Positions 42,042 to 51,280 of a stretch of 51,320 bases of DNA are shown one piece after another. Both the position numbers and the translations under genes were made by a program. Position 1 is the stretch's first letter, and every line of letters starts with the position of its first letter. Origin of the DNA: an uncultured Bacteroides sp. GTDB taxonomy: Bacteria; Bacteroidota; Bacteroidia; Bacteroidales; Bacteroidaceae. The notes under the pieces were generated by a model. It did no database searches and was not told the DNA's origin. It saw only the letters and a program-made list of their open reading frames with translations. The stretch lies in NCBI GenBank assembly GCA_902492205.1, contig CABUKU010000021.1:1-51320 (forward strand). Reading direction: 5' to 3'.

Positions 42042-43343
42042 ATGAAGAAAACCAGATTAATTCCTGTGTTTTGTCTTTTGGCAGCAGGGATAAATGCCGG
42101 GGCGCAGAATACTGTGGTTCCCGAGTTAAAGAGAGAAACCTTAACTTTACAATCTGCCGATCATAAATTCAAGCTTTCAGTTGATGGTCGCATTCAGATA
42201 GACGGTGCGCTGTTTCATGGGGAAGATTATCAGCCTGTGGGGAATGGTGTATCGTTTCGCCGTGTCCGTTTGGGAACGGATGTATCATTCGGTGAGCATT
42301 TATCGGGCAAGATTGAAGTGGACTTTGCCAATGGCGGTGTCAGTCTGAAGGATACTTATATCCAATATAAATTCTTTAAAGGCTTTTCTTTGAGAGCGGG
42401 AAATTTCAAAGAAGCTTATTCCATGGAAACAATGACCTCGTCAAATGATTTATTGTTTCTTGAAAGGGCTGATGCTGTGTCTGCTTTTGCTCCCGACAGG
42501 CATATTGGTTTGCAGGGAACTTACTCCCGGGGGAGTTTCCTCGGTGTAGGCGGAGTGCATTTTCAACAGATAGACGGCAGCAAGGAGAAAGCCAACTCGG
42601 ATGCCAATAATAAAGCGGGATATAACGAAGGTTTCTCGGTAACAGGCAGAGCTGTCTGGATGCCTCATTCTTCGGAGCAGCATAAAGGTTTGCACTTTGG
42701 GCTTGCCGCTTCTTATCGTACTCCCACATCGGATGTGTCTGCCGATTCTCCCGATGGAATGGAGATCAGCTCGTCTTCGCTTTCCGGAATAAATAAGATT
42801 AAATTCTTGGATACGGGGTTGATTACCGGTGTAAGCCATAATTGGCTCGTGGGTGCTGAGTTCGCGGCATATTATCACGGCTTCCGTTTCCAGAGCGAAT
42901 ATATGCAGAATAATACGGTTCGGAAAGATAACCTGCCTACCGAGAAGTTTAATGGATATTATGTGCAGGCAGGCTGTTTATTGTTTGGCGGCAACCAGAA
43001 GTATAGCACTTCAAGAGGGGCTTTCTCTCAACCGCAAATCGGCAGGGCATGGGGAGATGTGGAACTCGCCGCCCGTTTCGACCGTCTCGATTTGAATGGA
43101 AAGACGGTGAAAGGCGGTGAAGCCAATAATTATACGGTGGGAATCAATTATTATTTGAACCGTAACTTCAAAATTCAGTTGAATTACTCTTATATGATGC
43201 ATGATAAGTATGCGAATGCCGATGGTGACGCATTAGTGGGAAAAGACAAAGACGGTAATGCAACTTCCAAACCGGATGAAGTAATGGGTGATGGCGGGAA
43301 TGATTTCAGTTCATGGAGTATTCGCTTCCAGTTAAGGTTTTAA
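42042..43343 (+). CDS. OprO/OprP-family outer membrane porin
   Basis: The 433-residue protein has a signal peptide (RLIPVFCLLAAGINAGAQ) and a beta-barrel pattern of alternating residues and aromatic girdles, ending in an outer membrane C-terminal strand (SSWSIRFQLRF). FKLSVDGRIQIDGALF, SFRRVRLGTDVSFGEHLSGKIEVDFANG and LRAGNFKEAYSMETMTSSNDLLFLERA are typical of the phosphate-selective porin O/P family. Members in Bacteroidota are not proven phosphate-specific. It is the first gene of a run with the CYTH gene (three bases away) and a MgtC-like gene. Confidence 0.85.
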   Translation: MKKTRLIPVFCLLAAGINAGAQNTVVPELKRETLTLQSADHKFKLSVDGRIQIDGALFHGEDYQPVGNGVSFRRVRLGTDVSFGEHLSGKIEVDFANGGVSLKDTYIQYKFFKGFSLRAGNFKEAYSMETMTSSNDLLFLERADAVSAFAPDRHIGLQGTYSRGSFLGVGGVHFQQIDGSKEKANSDANNKAGYNEGFSVTGRAVWMPHSSEQHKGLHFGLAASYRTPTSDVSADSPDGMEISSSSLSGINKIKFLDTGLITGVSHNWLVGAEFAAYYHGFRFQSEYMQNNTVRKDNLPTEKFNGYYVQAGCLLFGGNQKYSTSRGAFSQPQIGRAWGDVELAARFDRLDLNGKTVKGGEANNYTVGINYYLNRNFKIQLNYSYMMHDKYANADGDALVGKDKDGNATSKPDEVMGDGGNDFSSWSIRFQLRF

Positions 43344-43346
43344 TGA

Positions 43347-43826
43347 ATGGTTATGGCACAGGAAATTGAAAGAAAGTTCTTGGTTAATGGTGAGTTCAAG
43401 TCACAGGCTTATGCGCAGAGCCGCATAGTGCAGGGATATATCAGTAGTGCCCGTGGACGAACGGTAAGGGTAAGGATCAGAGACGGAAAAGGTTATCTTA
43501 CCATAAAGGGAGCTTCCAATGAAGCGGGGACAAGCCGTTATGAATGGGAAAAGGAAATAACTCTGGGCGAAGCACGGGAACTTATGAAATTGTGTGAGCC
43601 GGGTGTGATAGATAAGACACGTTATCTGATAAAGAGTGGCGAACACGTCTTTGAGGTAGATGAATTTTATGGAGAGAACGAAGGGCTTGTCATGGCGGAG
43701 GTGGAGTTGAAAGCAGAGGATGAACCATTCAAAAAGCCCGATTTCATCGGGAAAGAAGTAACCGGAGACATCCGGTATTACAATTCACATTTGATGAAAG
43801 AGCCTTTTACAAAGTGGATTAAATAG
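43347..43826 (+). CDS. CYTH-domain protein (triphosphate tunnel metalloenzyme)
   Basis: The 159-residue protein begins with the family signature EIERKFLV (ExExK) and continues with the alternating charged strands of a triphosphate tunnel (GRTVRVRIRDGKGYLTIKG, SRYEWEKEI, IDKTRYLI, FEVDEFYGENEGLVMAEVEL). Small bacterial CYTH proteins commonly hydrolyse inorganic tripolyphosphate with Mg2+ or Mn2+. There is no signal peptide, so it is cytoplasmic. Met at 43353 is an alternative start. It sits between the OprP-like porin and MgtC-like gene with short gaps. Confidence 0.9.
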   Translation: MVMAQEIERKFLVNGEFKSQAYAQSRIVQGYISSARGRTVRVRIRDGKGYLTIKGASNEAGTSRYEWEKEITLGEARELMKLCEPGVIDKTRYLIKSGEHVFEVDEFYGENEGLVMAEVELKAEDEPFKKPDFIGKEVTGDIRYYNSHLMKEPFTKWIK

Positions 43827-43835
43827 AAAAAGAAT

Positions 43836-45128
43836 ATGGAAAAGTTGTATGAGTATCTTCCGCCTCAATTAGTAACTTTTGTTTTGGTTACTTTGTTTTC
43901 TTTGCTCATCGGTCTGTCTCAACGCAGAATCAGTTTGAAGCGGGAAGGGGAAACTACGCTTTTCGGAACCGACCGCACGTTTACTTTTATCGGTATATTA
44001 GGTTATTTGCTTTATATCCTTGATCCCGTAGAGATGCATTTGTTCATGGGAGGAGGACTGGTGCTGGGCGCGCTCTTGGGAATAAACTATTATGTGAAGC
44101 AATCCCAATATCATGTTTTTGGTGTGACTACCATTATTATTGCGCTCATTACTTATTGCATGGCTCCCATTGTGAGCACCCAGCCGTCTTGGTTTTATGT
44201 AATGATGGTGGTGACGGTGCTTCTCTTTACGGAAATGAAGCATACATTTACCGAGATAGCCCAGCGGATGCAGAACGATGAAATGGTGACTTTGGCGAAG
44301 TTTCTTGCCATTAGCGGCATTATTCTTCCGATGCTTCCCAATGAGAACCTTATTCCGGGCATTAACCTGACTCCTTATACTATATGGCTGGCTACAGTGG
44401 TGGTTTCGGGAATTTCTTACTTATCTTATTTATTAAAAAGGTATGTCTTCCATAAGTCGGGCATCTTGGTTTCAGGTATAATCGGAGGATTATATAGCAG
44501 CACGGCTACCATTTCTATATTGGCCCGTAAATGTAAGCGTGCCGATGCCCGTGAAGTGCCCGAATATGTGGCTGCCATGATGCTCGCAGTCAGCATGATG
44601 TTCCTTCGTTTCCTTATATTGATTCTTATATTCAGTACGGATATTTTCATGGCGATTTATCCTTATTTGCTTGTCATGTCCGTTGTTGCCGCTTGTGTGA
44701 GTATCTTTATTCATAAAAAGGTGGAGGCAAAGGGTGAGCTTGAACGCATTGAAGAGGAAGACACGGAGCGGAATCCTTTGGAGTTTAAAGTTGCATTGAT
44801 TTTTGCAGTGCTATTTGTGGCCTTTACCTTGTTAACCCACTACACATTGGTGTATGCAGGAACAAGCGGGCTTAATCTTCTCTCTGTATTTGCAGGATTG
44901 AGTGATATTACTCCTTTTATCCTTAACCTGTTGCAAGGAACCGGAAGCATACCTACTTCCGTAATTGTGGCATGCAGCATGCAGGCCATTATCAGTAATA
45001 TCATTGTGAACATGTTTTATGCCATGTTCTTTTCTTCAAGACGCAAAGAAATGCTCCCTTACGTATGGGGAGGATTCCTTGTGGTAATAGGAGCCAATGC
45101 TGTATTGCTGTTGATTTATTATATTTAG
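43836..45128 (+). CDS. MgtC/SapB-DUF4010 membrane protein
   Basis: The 430-residue protein has about a dozen hydrophobic segments. The N-terminal part (LVTFVLVTLFSLLIGLSQRRISLKREGETTLFGTDRTFTFIGILGYLLY) matches the MgtC/SapB domain and the remainder matches DUF4010 (GIIGGLYSSTATISILARKCKRA). Bacterial MgtC is tied to low-Mg2+ survival and ATP synthase control; the DUF4010 fusion is uncharacterised. It starts nine bases after the CYTH gene. Its stop codon overlaps the stop of the convergent DUF4251 gene (45125-45128). Confidence 0.85.
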   Translation: MEKLYEYLPPQLVTFVLVTLFSLLIGLSQRRISLKREGETTLFGTDRTFTFIGILGYLLYILDPVEMHLFMGGGLVLGALLGINYYVKQSQYHVFGVTTIIIALITYCMAPIVSTQPSWFYVMMVVTVLLFTEMKHTFTEIAQRMQNDEMVTLAKFLAISGIILPMLPNENLIPGINLTPYTIWLATVVVSGISYLSYLLKRYVFHKSGILVSGIIGGLYSSTATISILARKCKRADAREVPEYVAAMMLAVSMMFLRFLILILIFSTDIFMAIYPYLLVMSVVAACVSIFIHKKVEAKGELERIEEEDTERNPLEFKVALIFAVLFVAFTLLTHYTLVYAGTSGLNLLSVFAGLSDITPFILNLLQGTGSIPTSVIVACSMQAIISNIIVNMFYAMFFSSRRKEMLPYVWGGFLVVIGANAVLLLIYYI

Positions 45129-45622
45129 TCCTCTTTGAGTTCCATGTTTCCTTGGAAAGAGATGGGTTGTCTGTTAACGGACTGAACTTGAATGCTCGTG
45201 GAGCCGTTGGGGTAAATAGTCATGTTATATGTATAACTATCTTCGTCATTATGGACTTTAAAGTTAACTTTTACCTTTCCTTTCTTGTGATATTCCACAT
45301 TGTATTCGCTCAGGGGGGCATTAAAGATTAACCCTTTACCACCTCCATATGGAATGTTGTATGCTACTCCGAAATAAGGTAAATACGAAAATACAGAATC
45401 ATTTCTTATTTCTACCGAATAATTGGAAGTAAGTGTCTTGCTGTTTCCTCTCATCGGAAGCATGCGATCTGCATTAATCTTATAATGATTGGAATCGATG
45501 GCTTTTCTTACTGCACGTTCTGTTTGCTCTTTCTTTTCCTGACGGCTTTGGGCTGTCATAGGTAGTGTGCAGATAAGACAAATGGCACACATATAAATAA
45601 ATTTACTTGTTCCCATGAGCAT
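45125..45622 (-). CDS. Secreted DUF4251 protein
   Basis: The 165-residue protein has a signal peptide (FIYMCAICLICTLPMTAQ) followed by a single beta-rich DUF4251 domain (YKINADRMLPMRGNSKTLTSNYSVEIRNDSVFSYLPYFGVAYNIPYGG). The family is almost confined to Bacteroidota and is of unknown function. It is likely periplasmic. The gene is monocistronic and convergent with the MgtC-like gene, overlapping it by four bases at the stop codons. Confidence 0.87.
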   Translation of the reverse strand: MLMGTSKFIYMCAICLICTLPMTAQSRQEKKEQTERAVRKAIDSNHYKINADRMLPMRGNSKTLTSNYSVEIRNDSVFSYLPYFGVAYNIPYGGGKGLIFNAPLSEYNVEYHKKGKVKVNFKVHNDEDSYTYNMTIYPNGSTSIQVQSVNRQPISFQGNMELKED

Positions 45623-45721
45623 ATATAATTTTAGATTTTCTGTTATAACACAAAGTTAGCAAGAAAGATTACTTGTTTTTCGTAAAAAGATATAAGAATG
45701 ACAAATGTTAAAGTGCAAAAT

Positions 45722-45830
45722 TAGGGGGTACTAACTGTTTATTTATAGGGGGAGAACTCACTTTATCGGAAAACACCCCTTATGATAGCTATTCTTATGC
45801 AGTGTGTTAGCTTATCATTCCTTAATATTG
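45722..45830 (+). promoter_or_regulatory. Upstream region of the sigma factor gene: two AGGGGG boxes
   Basis: AGGGGGTACTAACT begins at 45723 and AGGGGGAGAACTCA at 45747, a direct repeat with 24-base spacing. TAATATTG (45823-45830) is an imperfect -7 box. The boxes may be operators for the sigma gene; this is inference from position and repetition only. Confidence 0.3.
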
Positions 45831-45877
45831 CAACATCAAAATGAAAATCTAATAATAACTATTAAAATAAGCAGAGT

Positions 45878-46381
45878 ATGAAAAGTTTTAATTTTACCAA
45901 TGACTTACTGAACATTCAAAGTGAACTGCTTCGATTTGCATATAAATTAACTGCAGACCGTGAGGAAGCTAACGATTTATTGCAGGAAACAACATTAAAA
46001 GCTTTAGATAACGAAGATAAATATACCCCTGATACAAATTTTAAAGGTTGGATGTACACTATAATGCGTAACATATTTATTAATAACTACCGCAAGATAG
46101 TCCGCGACCAGACTTTTGTAGACCAAACCGATAATCTCTATCATTTAAGTATGCCGCAAGATTCCGGTTTTGACAGTACGGAAGGTGCTTACGATATAAA
46201 AGAGATCCGTCGCATTGTCAATGCCCTTCCAAAAGAATATAAAGTTCCGTTTTCCATGCATATTTCAGGATTCAAATATCGCGAAATTGCTGATAAGTTG
46301 GATTTACCTTTGGGAACAGTAAAGAGCCGTATCTTCTTTACCCGTCAAAGATTACAACAACAACTGAAAGATTTCGTGTAA
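45878..46381 (+). CDS. ECF-type RNA polymerase sigma factor
   Basis: The 167-residue protein has sigma region 2 (ELLRFAYKLTADREEANDLLQETTLKALDNEDKYTPDTNFKGWMYTIMRNIFINNYRK, about residues 17-75) and region 4 (ALPKEYKVPFSMHISGFKYREIADKLDLPLGTVKSRIFFTRQRLQQQL, about residues 112-160) with little between them, the ECF layout. No anti-sigma gene is next to it, unlike the sigma/anti-sigma pairs that control many SusCD operons. It is convergent with the SusCD pair, so it is not cotranscribed with it. A stress-type sigma factor such as EcfO of Bacteroides is a possibility. Confidence 0.93.
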   Translation: MKSFNFTNDLLNIQSELLRFAYKLTADREEANDLLQETTLKALDNEDKYTPDTNFKGWMYTIMRNIFINNYRKIVRDQTFVDQTDNLYHLSMPQDSGFDSTEGAYDIKEIRRIVNALPKEYKVPFSMHISGFKYREIADKLDLPLGTVKSRIFFTRQRLQQQLKDFV

Positions 46382-46407
46382 TAGTTTTTAATAGGTAAAC
46401 AGTATAA

Positions 46408-46441
46408 AAAAAGAGATGCTATTATGATAGCATCTCTTTTT
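46408..46441. terminator. Bidirectional terminator between sigma factor and susD2
   Basis: A perfect 15-bp stem (AAAAAGAGATGCTAT and complement, four-base loop) has A-tracts and T-tracts on both sides, so it can end transcription in both directions. It lies 27 bases from the sigma stop and 25 bases from the susD2 stop. Confidence 0.88.
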
Positions 46442-46465
46442 AGTTATGTGATTACCAACTTGTCT

Positions 46466-48028
46466 TTAAAGATTTGGGTTGGCATTTGTTTCTTTTTCAG
46501 GAATAACATAGATATAGTATTTGCTGTTAGCAACGGGCTGGCTACCGTCAGGGAATTTAGTAGTAAGATGACCTGCAGGAGTCTTATCTAAATATTTTCC
46601 GTTAGCTTGCCAACAGGAAACAACATATTGTTCTTTTCCGTCATCGTCTGTCACTTTTTTAATTTCTTCTATGTTCTTTATATAATCAGGAGTCAAAGCA
46701 GTACGTACAACTGATTGTTGAGTTCTCAAGACATCAGTGATACCAAATCCTTCTCCCCATAATTCCCGACGGCGTTCTAAAAGTATTTCGTTTACTAAAT
46801 CCTCTTTTGTTTTGCCAGTCAAGTCATATTTTTTCAAACCTCTTTTTGTTCGTAATTCATTTAGTGATTTTACTGCATCGTCAATTGTATAATTAGTTGA
46901 ACGTGCCATACCTTCTGCTTCGATTAAACACATTTCAGAAGAACGCATTAAAACAATATCTGCAGTTTGGTCGTCTCTGGCAATAAACTTACAATATCCT
47001 AAACTTCCGTTTCTCATCCATTTGAATAATTTACGGCGCGGATCTTCTTTTTCAAATAAGTCTCTAAAGTGAGGATCGGCCAACATGCTGCAATATCCGC
47101 TTGGAAGAGTTACATCAAGGTAAGAGAAGCCATAAGAACTTGCATTGTCTTGTGTGCTGACAGATTGTGGGTGTGCCCATATCCATTCGGAGTTAGTCAT
47201 TTCATTGAAGCCTTGATAGTCTGTTCCCTCTTTCTCTGGATCCAGAGTCATTAATCCGAAGCCTTTTCTTGCATCCTGTGCAGCACTTACAGCTTTGTCC
47301 CATTCACCAACTACTAAGTAAGCCCGGGCAAGTATACCATTGACTACGTTAACTGTAGGTTTGTATTTTTCTTGCACTGTTGAGTATTTGTAACCTTCGA
47401 GTTTTCCTTTTGCTAAATTTAAATCTTCAAAGATTTGATTATAGATAGCTTCTACCGTAGCTTTGGCTTTAGGTGCTGTAGATGCAGTTGTTGGCTCTGT
47501 GTATAATGGAACACAAAGAGCATTTTTATCTTTTTGATAGGTGAATTGGTAGTGTTGTACCAAATGTAAATAACAGAAAGCACGCAGAGCTAAAGCTTGT
47601 CCTTGTGCATATTGGAAATCTTTTGTGTCCTCATCTCCATCAGCTTTAAGAGATATAACTGTATTGCAATTGTCAATTGTCTTATAAAGTAAGGCCCAAG
47701 CAAAACTTCCTCTACTTGATGATGCTGAAGTTTGTTCGATAAACTTATAAGCATCTCCTAAACTGTATGTATTTCCAGCTAATGCAACATCACTGGCCAT
47801 TACATCATCAGCGCTCATTAATGAACGATAACCGTAGTTGGCTTGTGAGCTCATGGTTTCCATTAAATATCTCCATGCACCAATAAAAAGACGTCCGGCG
47901 TTAGCTGGAGTTGCTGCAATTTCAGAAGGTACAGAATTTGTTGGTTTATGATCTAAAAAGTCTCCGCTGCAGCTTGTTATCGTTGTTAAACTCAATAACA
48001 AAGCTATATATTTGAATGATTTCTTCAT
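46466..48028 (-). CDS. SusD/RagB-family nutrient-binding lipoprotein 2
   Basis: The 520-residue lipoprotein has a signal peptide with lipobox (TTITSC, Cys at residue 20), the SusD N-terminal motif SGDFLDHKPTNSVP, helices such as ALALRAFCYLHLVQHYQF (TPR-like), and the late NEILLERRRELWGEGFGITDVLR. It caps the SusC partner encoded 15 bases upstream. The ligand cannot be told from sequence, and no glycan-degrading enzyme is encoded within the window beside it. Confidence 0.95.
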   Translation of the reverse strand: MKKSFKYIALLLSLTTITSCSGDFLDHKPTNSVPSEIAATPANAGRLFIGAWRYLMETMSSQANYGYRSLMSADDVMASDVALAGNTYSLGDAYKFIEQTSASSSRGSFAWALLYKTIDNCNTVISLKADGDEDTKDFQYAQGQALALRAFCYLHLVQHYQFTYQKDKNALCVPLYTEPTTASTAPKAKATVEAIYNQIFEDLNLAKGKLEGYKYSTVQEKYKPTVNVVNGILARAYLVVGEWDKAVSAAQDARKGFGLMTLDPEKEGTDYQGFNEMTNSEWIWAHPQSVSTQDNASSYGFSYLDVTLPSGYCSMLADPHFRDLFEKEDPRRKLFKWMRNGSLGYCKFIARDDQTADIVLMRSSEMCLIEAEGMARSTNYTIDDAVKSLNELRTKRGLKKYDLTGKTKEDLVNEILLERRRELWGEGFGITDVLRTQQSVVRTALTPDYIKNIEEIKKVTDDDGKEQYVVSCWQANGKYLDKTPAGHLTTKFPDGSQPVANSKYYIYVIPEKETNANPNL

Positions 48029-48043
48029 TGTTTTAAATGTTAA

Positions 48044-51000
48044 TTAAAATGTGACATTAATACCTCCGGTAATAGATCTCATAGCCGGGTATCTATAATA
48101 AGTAACACCATTAATTCCTTGTTCTGGGTCTAAACCTTGATTCTTATTGAAGGTCAGTAGGTTATCTCCCTGAACAAATACTTGAAGGCCTCCTAAACAC
48201 ATTTTCTTCACAAGATTTTGTGGGAAACTATAAGATAACATCAAGTTCTTTAAACGTAAATAAGAGTTATTTACTAAGAAACGGCTAGAAGCACTTGTCC
48301 AGCTATTGCTTGAACTCATCTGTACAATAGGTACATCTGTATATCTATTTTCCGGAGTCCAACGATCTAACATGTCTTTAGACCACGCACGTCCTGTTGC
48401 AGAACCATAACTAAGCAAGAAATTCTTGTCACGGTTATAAACATAACCTCCGATACTATATGAGAATAAAGCTGAAAGTTCTATTCCTTTGTATGAGAAT
48501 GAAGTATTGAATCCACCGTATACTTTAGGAAGAGAAGATTTGTTAACAAAATAGTAGTCACCTTCGTTGTATGTTTCAGTAGCTACTTTTGTTACATTAC
48601 CACTTTCATCGGTAACATTCTTATACCACATTGGATTACCATTTTCAGGATTTACACCTGCCCATTCTTTGGTATAAAAGTCATAAACAGAACGTCCTAC
48701 TTCAAGTTTGGTATAACCACTTGCAGGCATGTCATCTAATGGAAGTTCAGTTACTTTATTTTTATAGTGAGTTAAATTAACCCCTAATTTCCAGTTGAAA
48801 TCTTTTGTATCTATAATAGTTCCTTTCAAATCTATTTCAAAACCTGTATTCTTTAATGCACCTACATTTTCGTCGATAGAACTATATCCCAATGAGGTAG
48901 CCAATGGACGAGAGTATAATAAATCTTTAGATTTTCTTTGGAAAAAGTCGAAAGAACCTGATAAACGGTTATTCCACAATGAGAATTCTAAGCCAACATT
49001 GAAATTCAAGTTAGTTTCCCATTTCAAGTTAGGAGTAGCCAAACGGTTGGATGCTAATCCATTTTCATTATTGTTAGATACAATTGAATATAAGCCGCTA
49101 CTTGCGTAATATGTTCCTAAATTATCATTTCCTTGTGCACCATAACTTGCTTTTAGTGTTAATGCAGATAACCAGTCTTCGGTGTTTTTCATAAATTTCT
49201 CGCGGTCGATTCTCCATGATCCGCCCACTGACCAGAAGTTACCCCAACGACTTTCTTTGGAAAAACGAGACGAACCGTCACGACGGAAAGATGCAGTTAA
49301 GAAATACTTGTTTTGGAAATCATATTGTCCGTTAACCAAATATCCAACTAATGAATAATCAATGCGATAGCCATTAGCTCCGGTTATTTGTGAACCTACT
49401 GCTAATTCGGGGAAATTAGGCAATGCCATTTTAGAGCGCGAAGCTGTTAATTCATCATAACGATATGAGTAAGCTTCTTGTCCGGCTAAAATATTGAAGT
49501 GATGATCTCCGATTGTTTTATCATAGCTAAGGATATTATTCCAAGTCCATGAGAAAGTACGATCGTTTTCGCGTGATGTTTCTCCACCATAGATAGCACC
49601 ATCACCCATATTAGAGTTTTGGAAATCTAAGGAGTTATAGTTTACTAAGTCGAAATTGAAACTTGTTTTAAATTTCAAGCCTTCAATAAATGTTACTTCT
49701 AAGAAAGTACGTGCTGAAACTTCGTCTTTCATACGTTCTGCTTTATCATCCGGTAAAGTAGCTACCATATTCCAGTCTGACATAGAACCGTTAGGACGAT
49801 AAGAACCGAAATCCGGAATTAAATTACCGTTTGCATCATGCATGTACGAGCCATTTTCATCAACCTCATAGATTGGGTAGAAAGGAGCCATTAACAAGCT
49901 TCCCATAATAACGTTACCAGAACTAGAGTCGGACGATTGTGGATAGTTTTGTTTAGAGTGGGTAAAACTAATATTAGCACCTCCTTTTAGCCATTTTGTC
50001 ATTTCGCTGGTTATGTTTGAACGAAGATTGAAGCGTTCATAACTTGATTCCAAAACAATACCTTTATCATTTAAATAACCAGCTGAGAAATAATATTGAT
50101 TAGTTTTTCCACCACCGGAAACACTTAAATTTACTTCAGAACGAAGAGCTTGTTGTTCCAATGCATCAGTCCAGTTTGAGTTCCATAATGGAGTAGCTCC
50201 GGCAACTAACTTTCCGTCAGTTCCAACAGGTTGAGGATATTTGTTTCCATAAGGATTAGGACCTCCACCCATTAAGGTGTTTACCAAATCTTTGGACGCG
50301 CCAGCATTAGCATCTGCAAGAGTTGGATATTGATCTTTATCTTTTGCGTATTCATTGCGAATTGCCTCCCAATATAACTCAAAATATTCGTTGGTATTTA
50401 ATTGTTCATAATCTTTTACTGCACGGTTAGAACCACCGAATGAAGCTTTAATATTTACACTTGCTTTTGAGTCTGTTTTTCCTTGTTTTGTTGTAATGAT
50501 GATAACACCATTAGCACCACGTGAACCATATAGTGCAGCAGAAGCAGCATCTTTCAATACAGTCATAGAGGCAATATCATCTGGATTGATTGCATTAATA
50601 CTACCATCATAAGGTACACCGTCTACTACATAAAGAGGGGAACTTGATGCATTGATAGAACCAACGCCACGAATACGAATTTCGGCATCTGTTCCTGGCT
50701 GACCACTGGATGCACTTGCCTGCAATCCGGCAACAGTTCCTTCTAATGCCTTAGATACACTTGAAGTTTGTAGCTTGGCTATCTGGTCGCCTTTTACGGT
50801 AGATGCAGCACCTGTAAAGCTATATTTCTTAGCTGTGGCATAAGCTACAACCATAACTTCTTCAAGTTCTTTACTATCACTTACTAATGTAACGTTGATT
50901 ACTCGTCTGTTGTTAATAGCTTGTTCAACAGTTTTCATACCAACGAAGCTGAATACTAATGTGCCATTAGAGGTGGCGTTTAGTGAATACTTACCGTCAA

Positions 51001-51175
51001 TATCGGTAATAGTTCCGATCGTAGTACCTTTTAATAGTACTGAAACTCCAGGCATTGGTTCGCCATCGGCGGTTACAGTACCTGTCACATGTAAATCTCC
51101 CAATGTTTCTGCATGGACTGTTCCCATACAGCACATGAGTAAGAACGCTGTTAGAAAGCGTAAATAGATTCTCAT
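48044..51175 (-). CDS. SusC-family TonB-dependent outer membrane transporter 2
   Basis: The 1043-residue complete SusC protein has a signal peptide (FLTAFLLMCCMGTVHAE), a carboxypeptidase-like domain (VTGTVTADGEPMPGVSVLLKGTTIGTITDIDGKYSL, about residues 30-105), TonB box region (LEEVMVVAYATAKK), plug motifs SSPLYVVDGVPYDG and YGSRGANGVIIITTKQGK, and a barrel ending in YPAMRSITGGINVTF. The plug signature GTDAEIRIRGVGSINAS is standard. A promoter at 51250-51280 and a leader of roughly 70 bases precede it. First gene of a two-gene operon with susD2. Confidence 0.95.
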   Translation of the reverse strand: MRIYLRFLTAFLLMCCMGTVHAETLGDLHVTGTVTADGEPMPGVSVLLKGTTIGTITDIDGKYSLNATSNGTLVFSFVGMKTVEQAINNRRVINVTLVSDSKELEEVMVVAYATAKKYSFTGAASTVKGDQIAKLQTSSVSKALEGTVAGLQASASSGQPGTDAEIRIRGVGSINASSSPLYVVDGVPYDGSINAINPDDIASMTVLKDAASAALYGSRGANGVIIITTKQGKTDSKASVNIKASFGGSNRAVKDYEQLNTNEYFELYWEAIRNEYAKDKDQYPTLADANAGASKDLVNTLMGGGPNPYGNKYPQPVGTDGKLVAGATPLWNSNWTDALEQQALRSEVNLSVSGGGKTNQYYFSAGYLNDKGIVLESSYERFNLRSNITSEMTKWLKGGANISFTHSKQNYPQSSDSSSGNVIMGSLLMAPFYPIYEVDENGSYMHDANGNLIPDFGSYRPNGSMSDWNMVATLPDDKAERMKDEVSARTFLEVTFIEGLKFKTSFNFDLVNYNSLDFQNSNMGDGAIYGGETSRENDRTFSWTWNNILSYDKTIGDHHFNILAGQEAYSYRYDELTASRSKMALPNFPELAVGSQITGANGYRIDYSLVGYLVNGQYDFQNKYFLTASFRRDGSSRFSKESRWGNFWSVGGSWRIDREKFMKNTEDWLSALTLKASYGAQGNDNLGTYYASSGLYSIVSNNNENGLASNRLATPNLKWETNLNFNVGLEFSLWNNRLSGSFDFFQRKSKDLLYSRPLATSLGYSSIDENVGALKNTGFEIDLKGTIIDTKDFNWKLGVNLTHYKNKVTELPLDDMPASGYTKLEVGRSVYDFYTKEWAGVNPENGNPMWYKNVTDESGNVTKVATETYNEGDYYFVNKSSLPKVYGGFNTSFSYKGIELSALFSYSIGGYVYNRDKNFLLSYGSATGRAWSKDMLDRWTPENRYTDVPIVQMSSSNSWTSASSRFLVNNSYLRLKNLMLSYSFPQNLVKKMCLGGLQVFVQGDNLLTFNKNQGLDPEQGINGVTYYRYPAMRSITGGINVTF

Positions 51176-51249
51176 AATTAGTAATGTATTTAGGATTAAT
51201 AATTAAAATTAATGCATAACTGTTTACGTATGTATTAATAAATTGGTCG

Positions 51250-51280
51250 CAAAGATATAATATATCCTTAATTCCGCAAC
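51250..51280 (-). promoter_or_regulatory. Promoter of the susC2-susD2 operon
   Basis: On the minus strand GTTG (complement of 51277-51280), 19 bases, then TATCTTTG (complement of 51250-51257) gives a good -7 box with a near-consensus -33 box. Confidence 0.7.
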
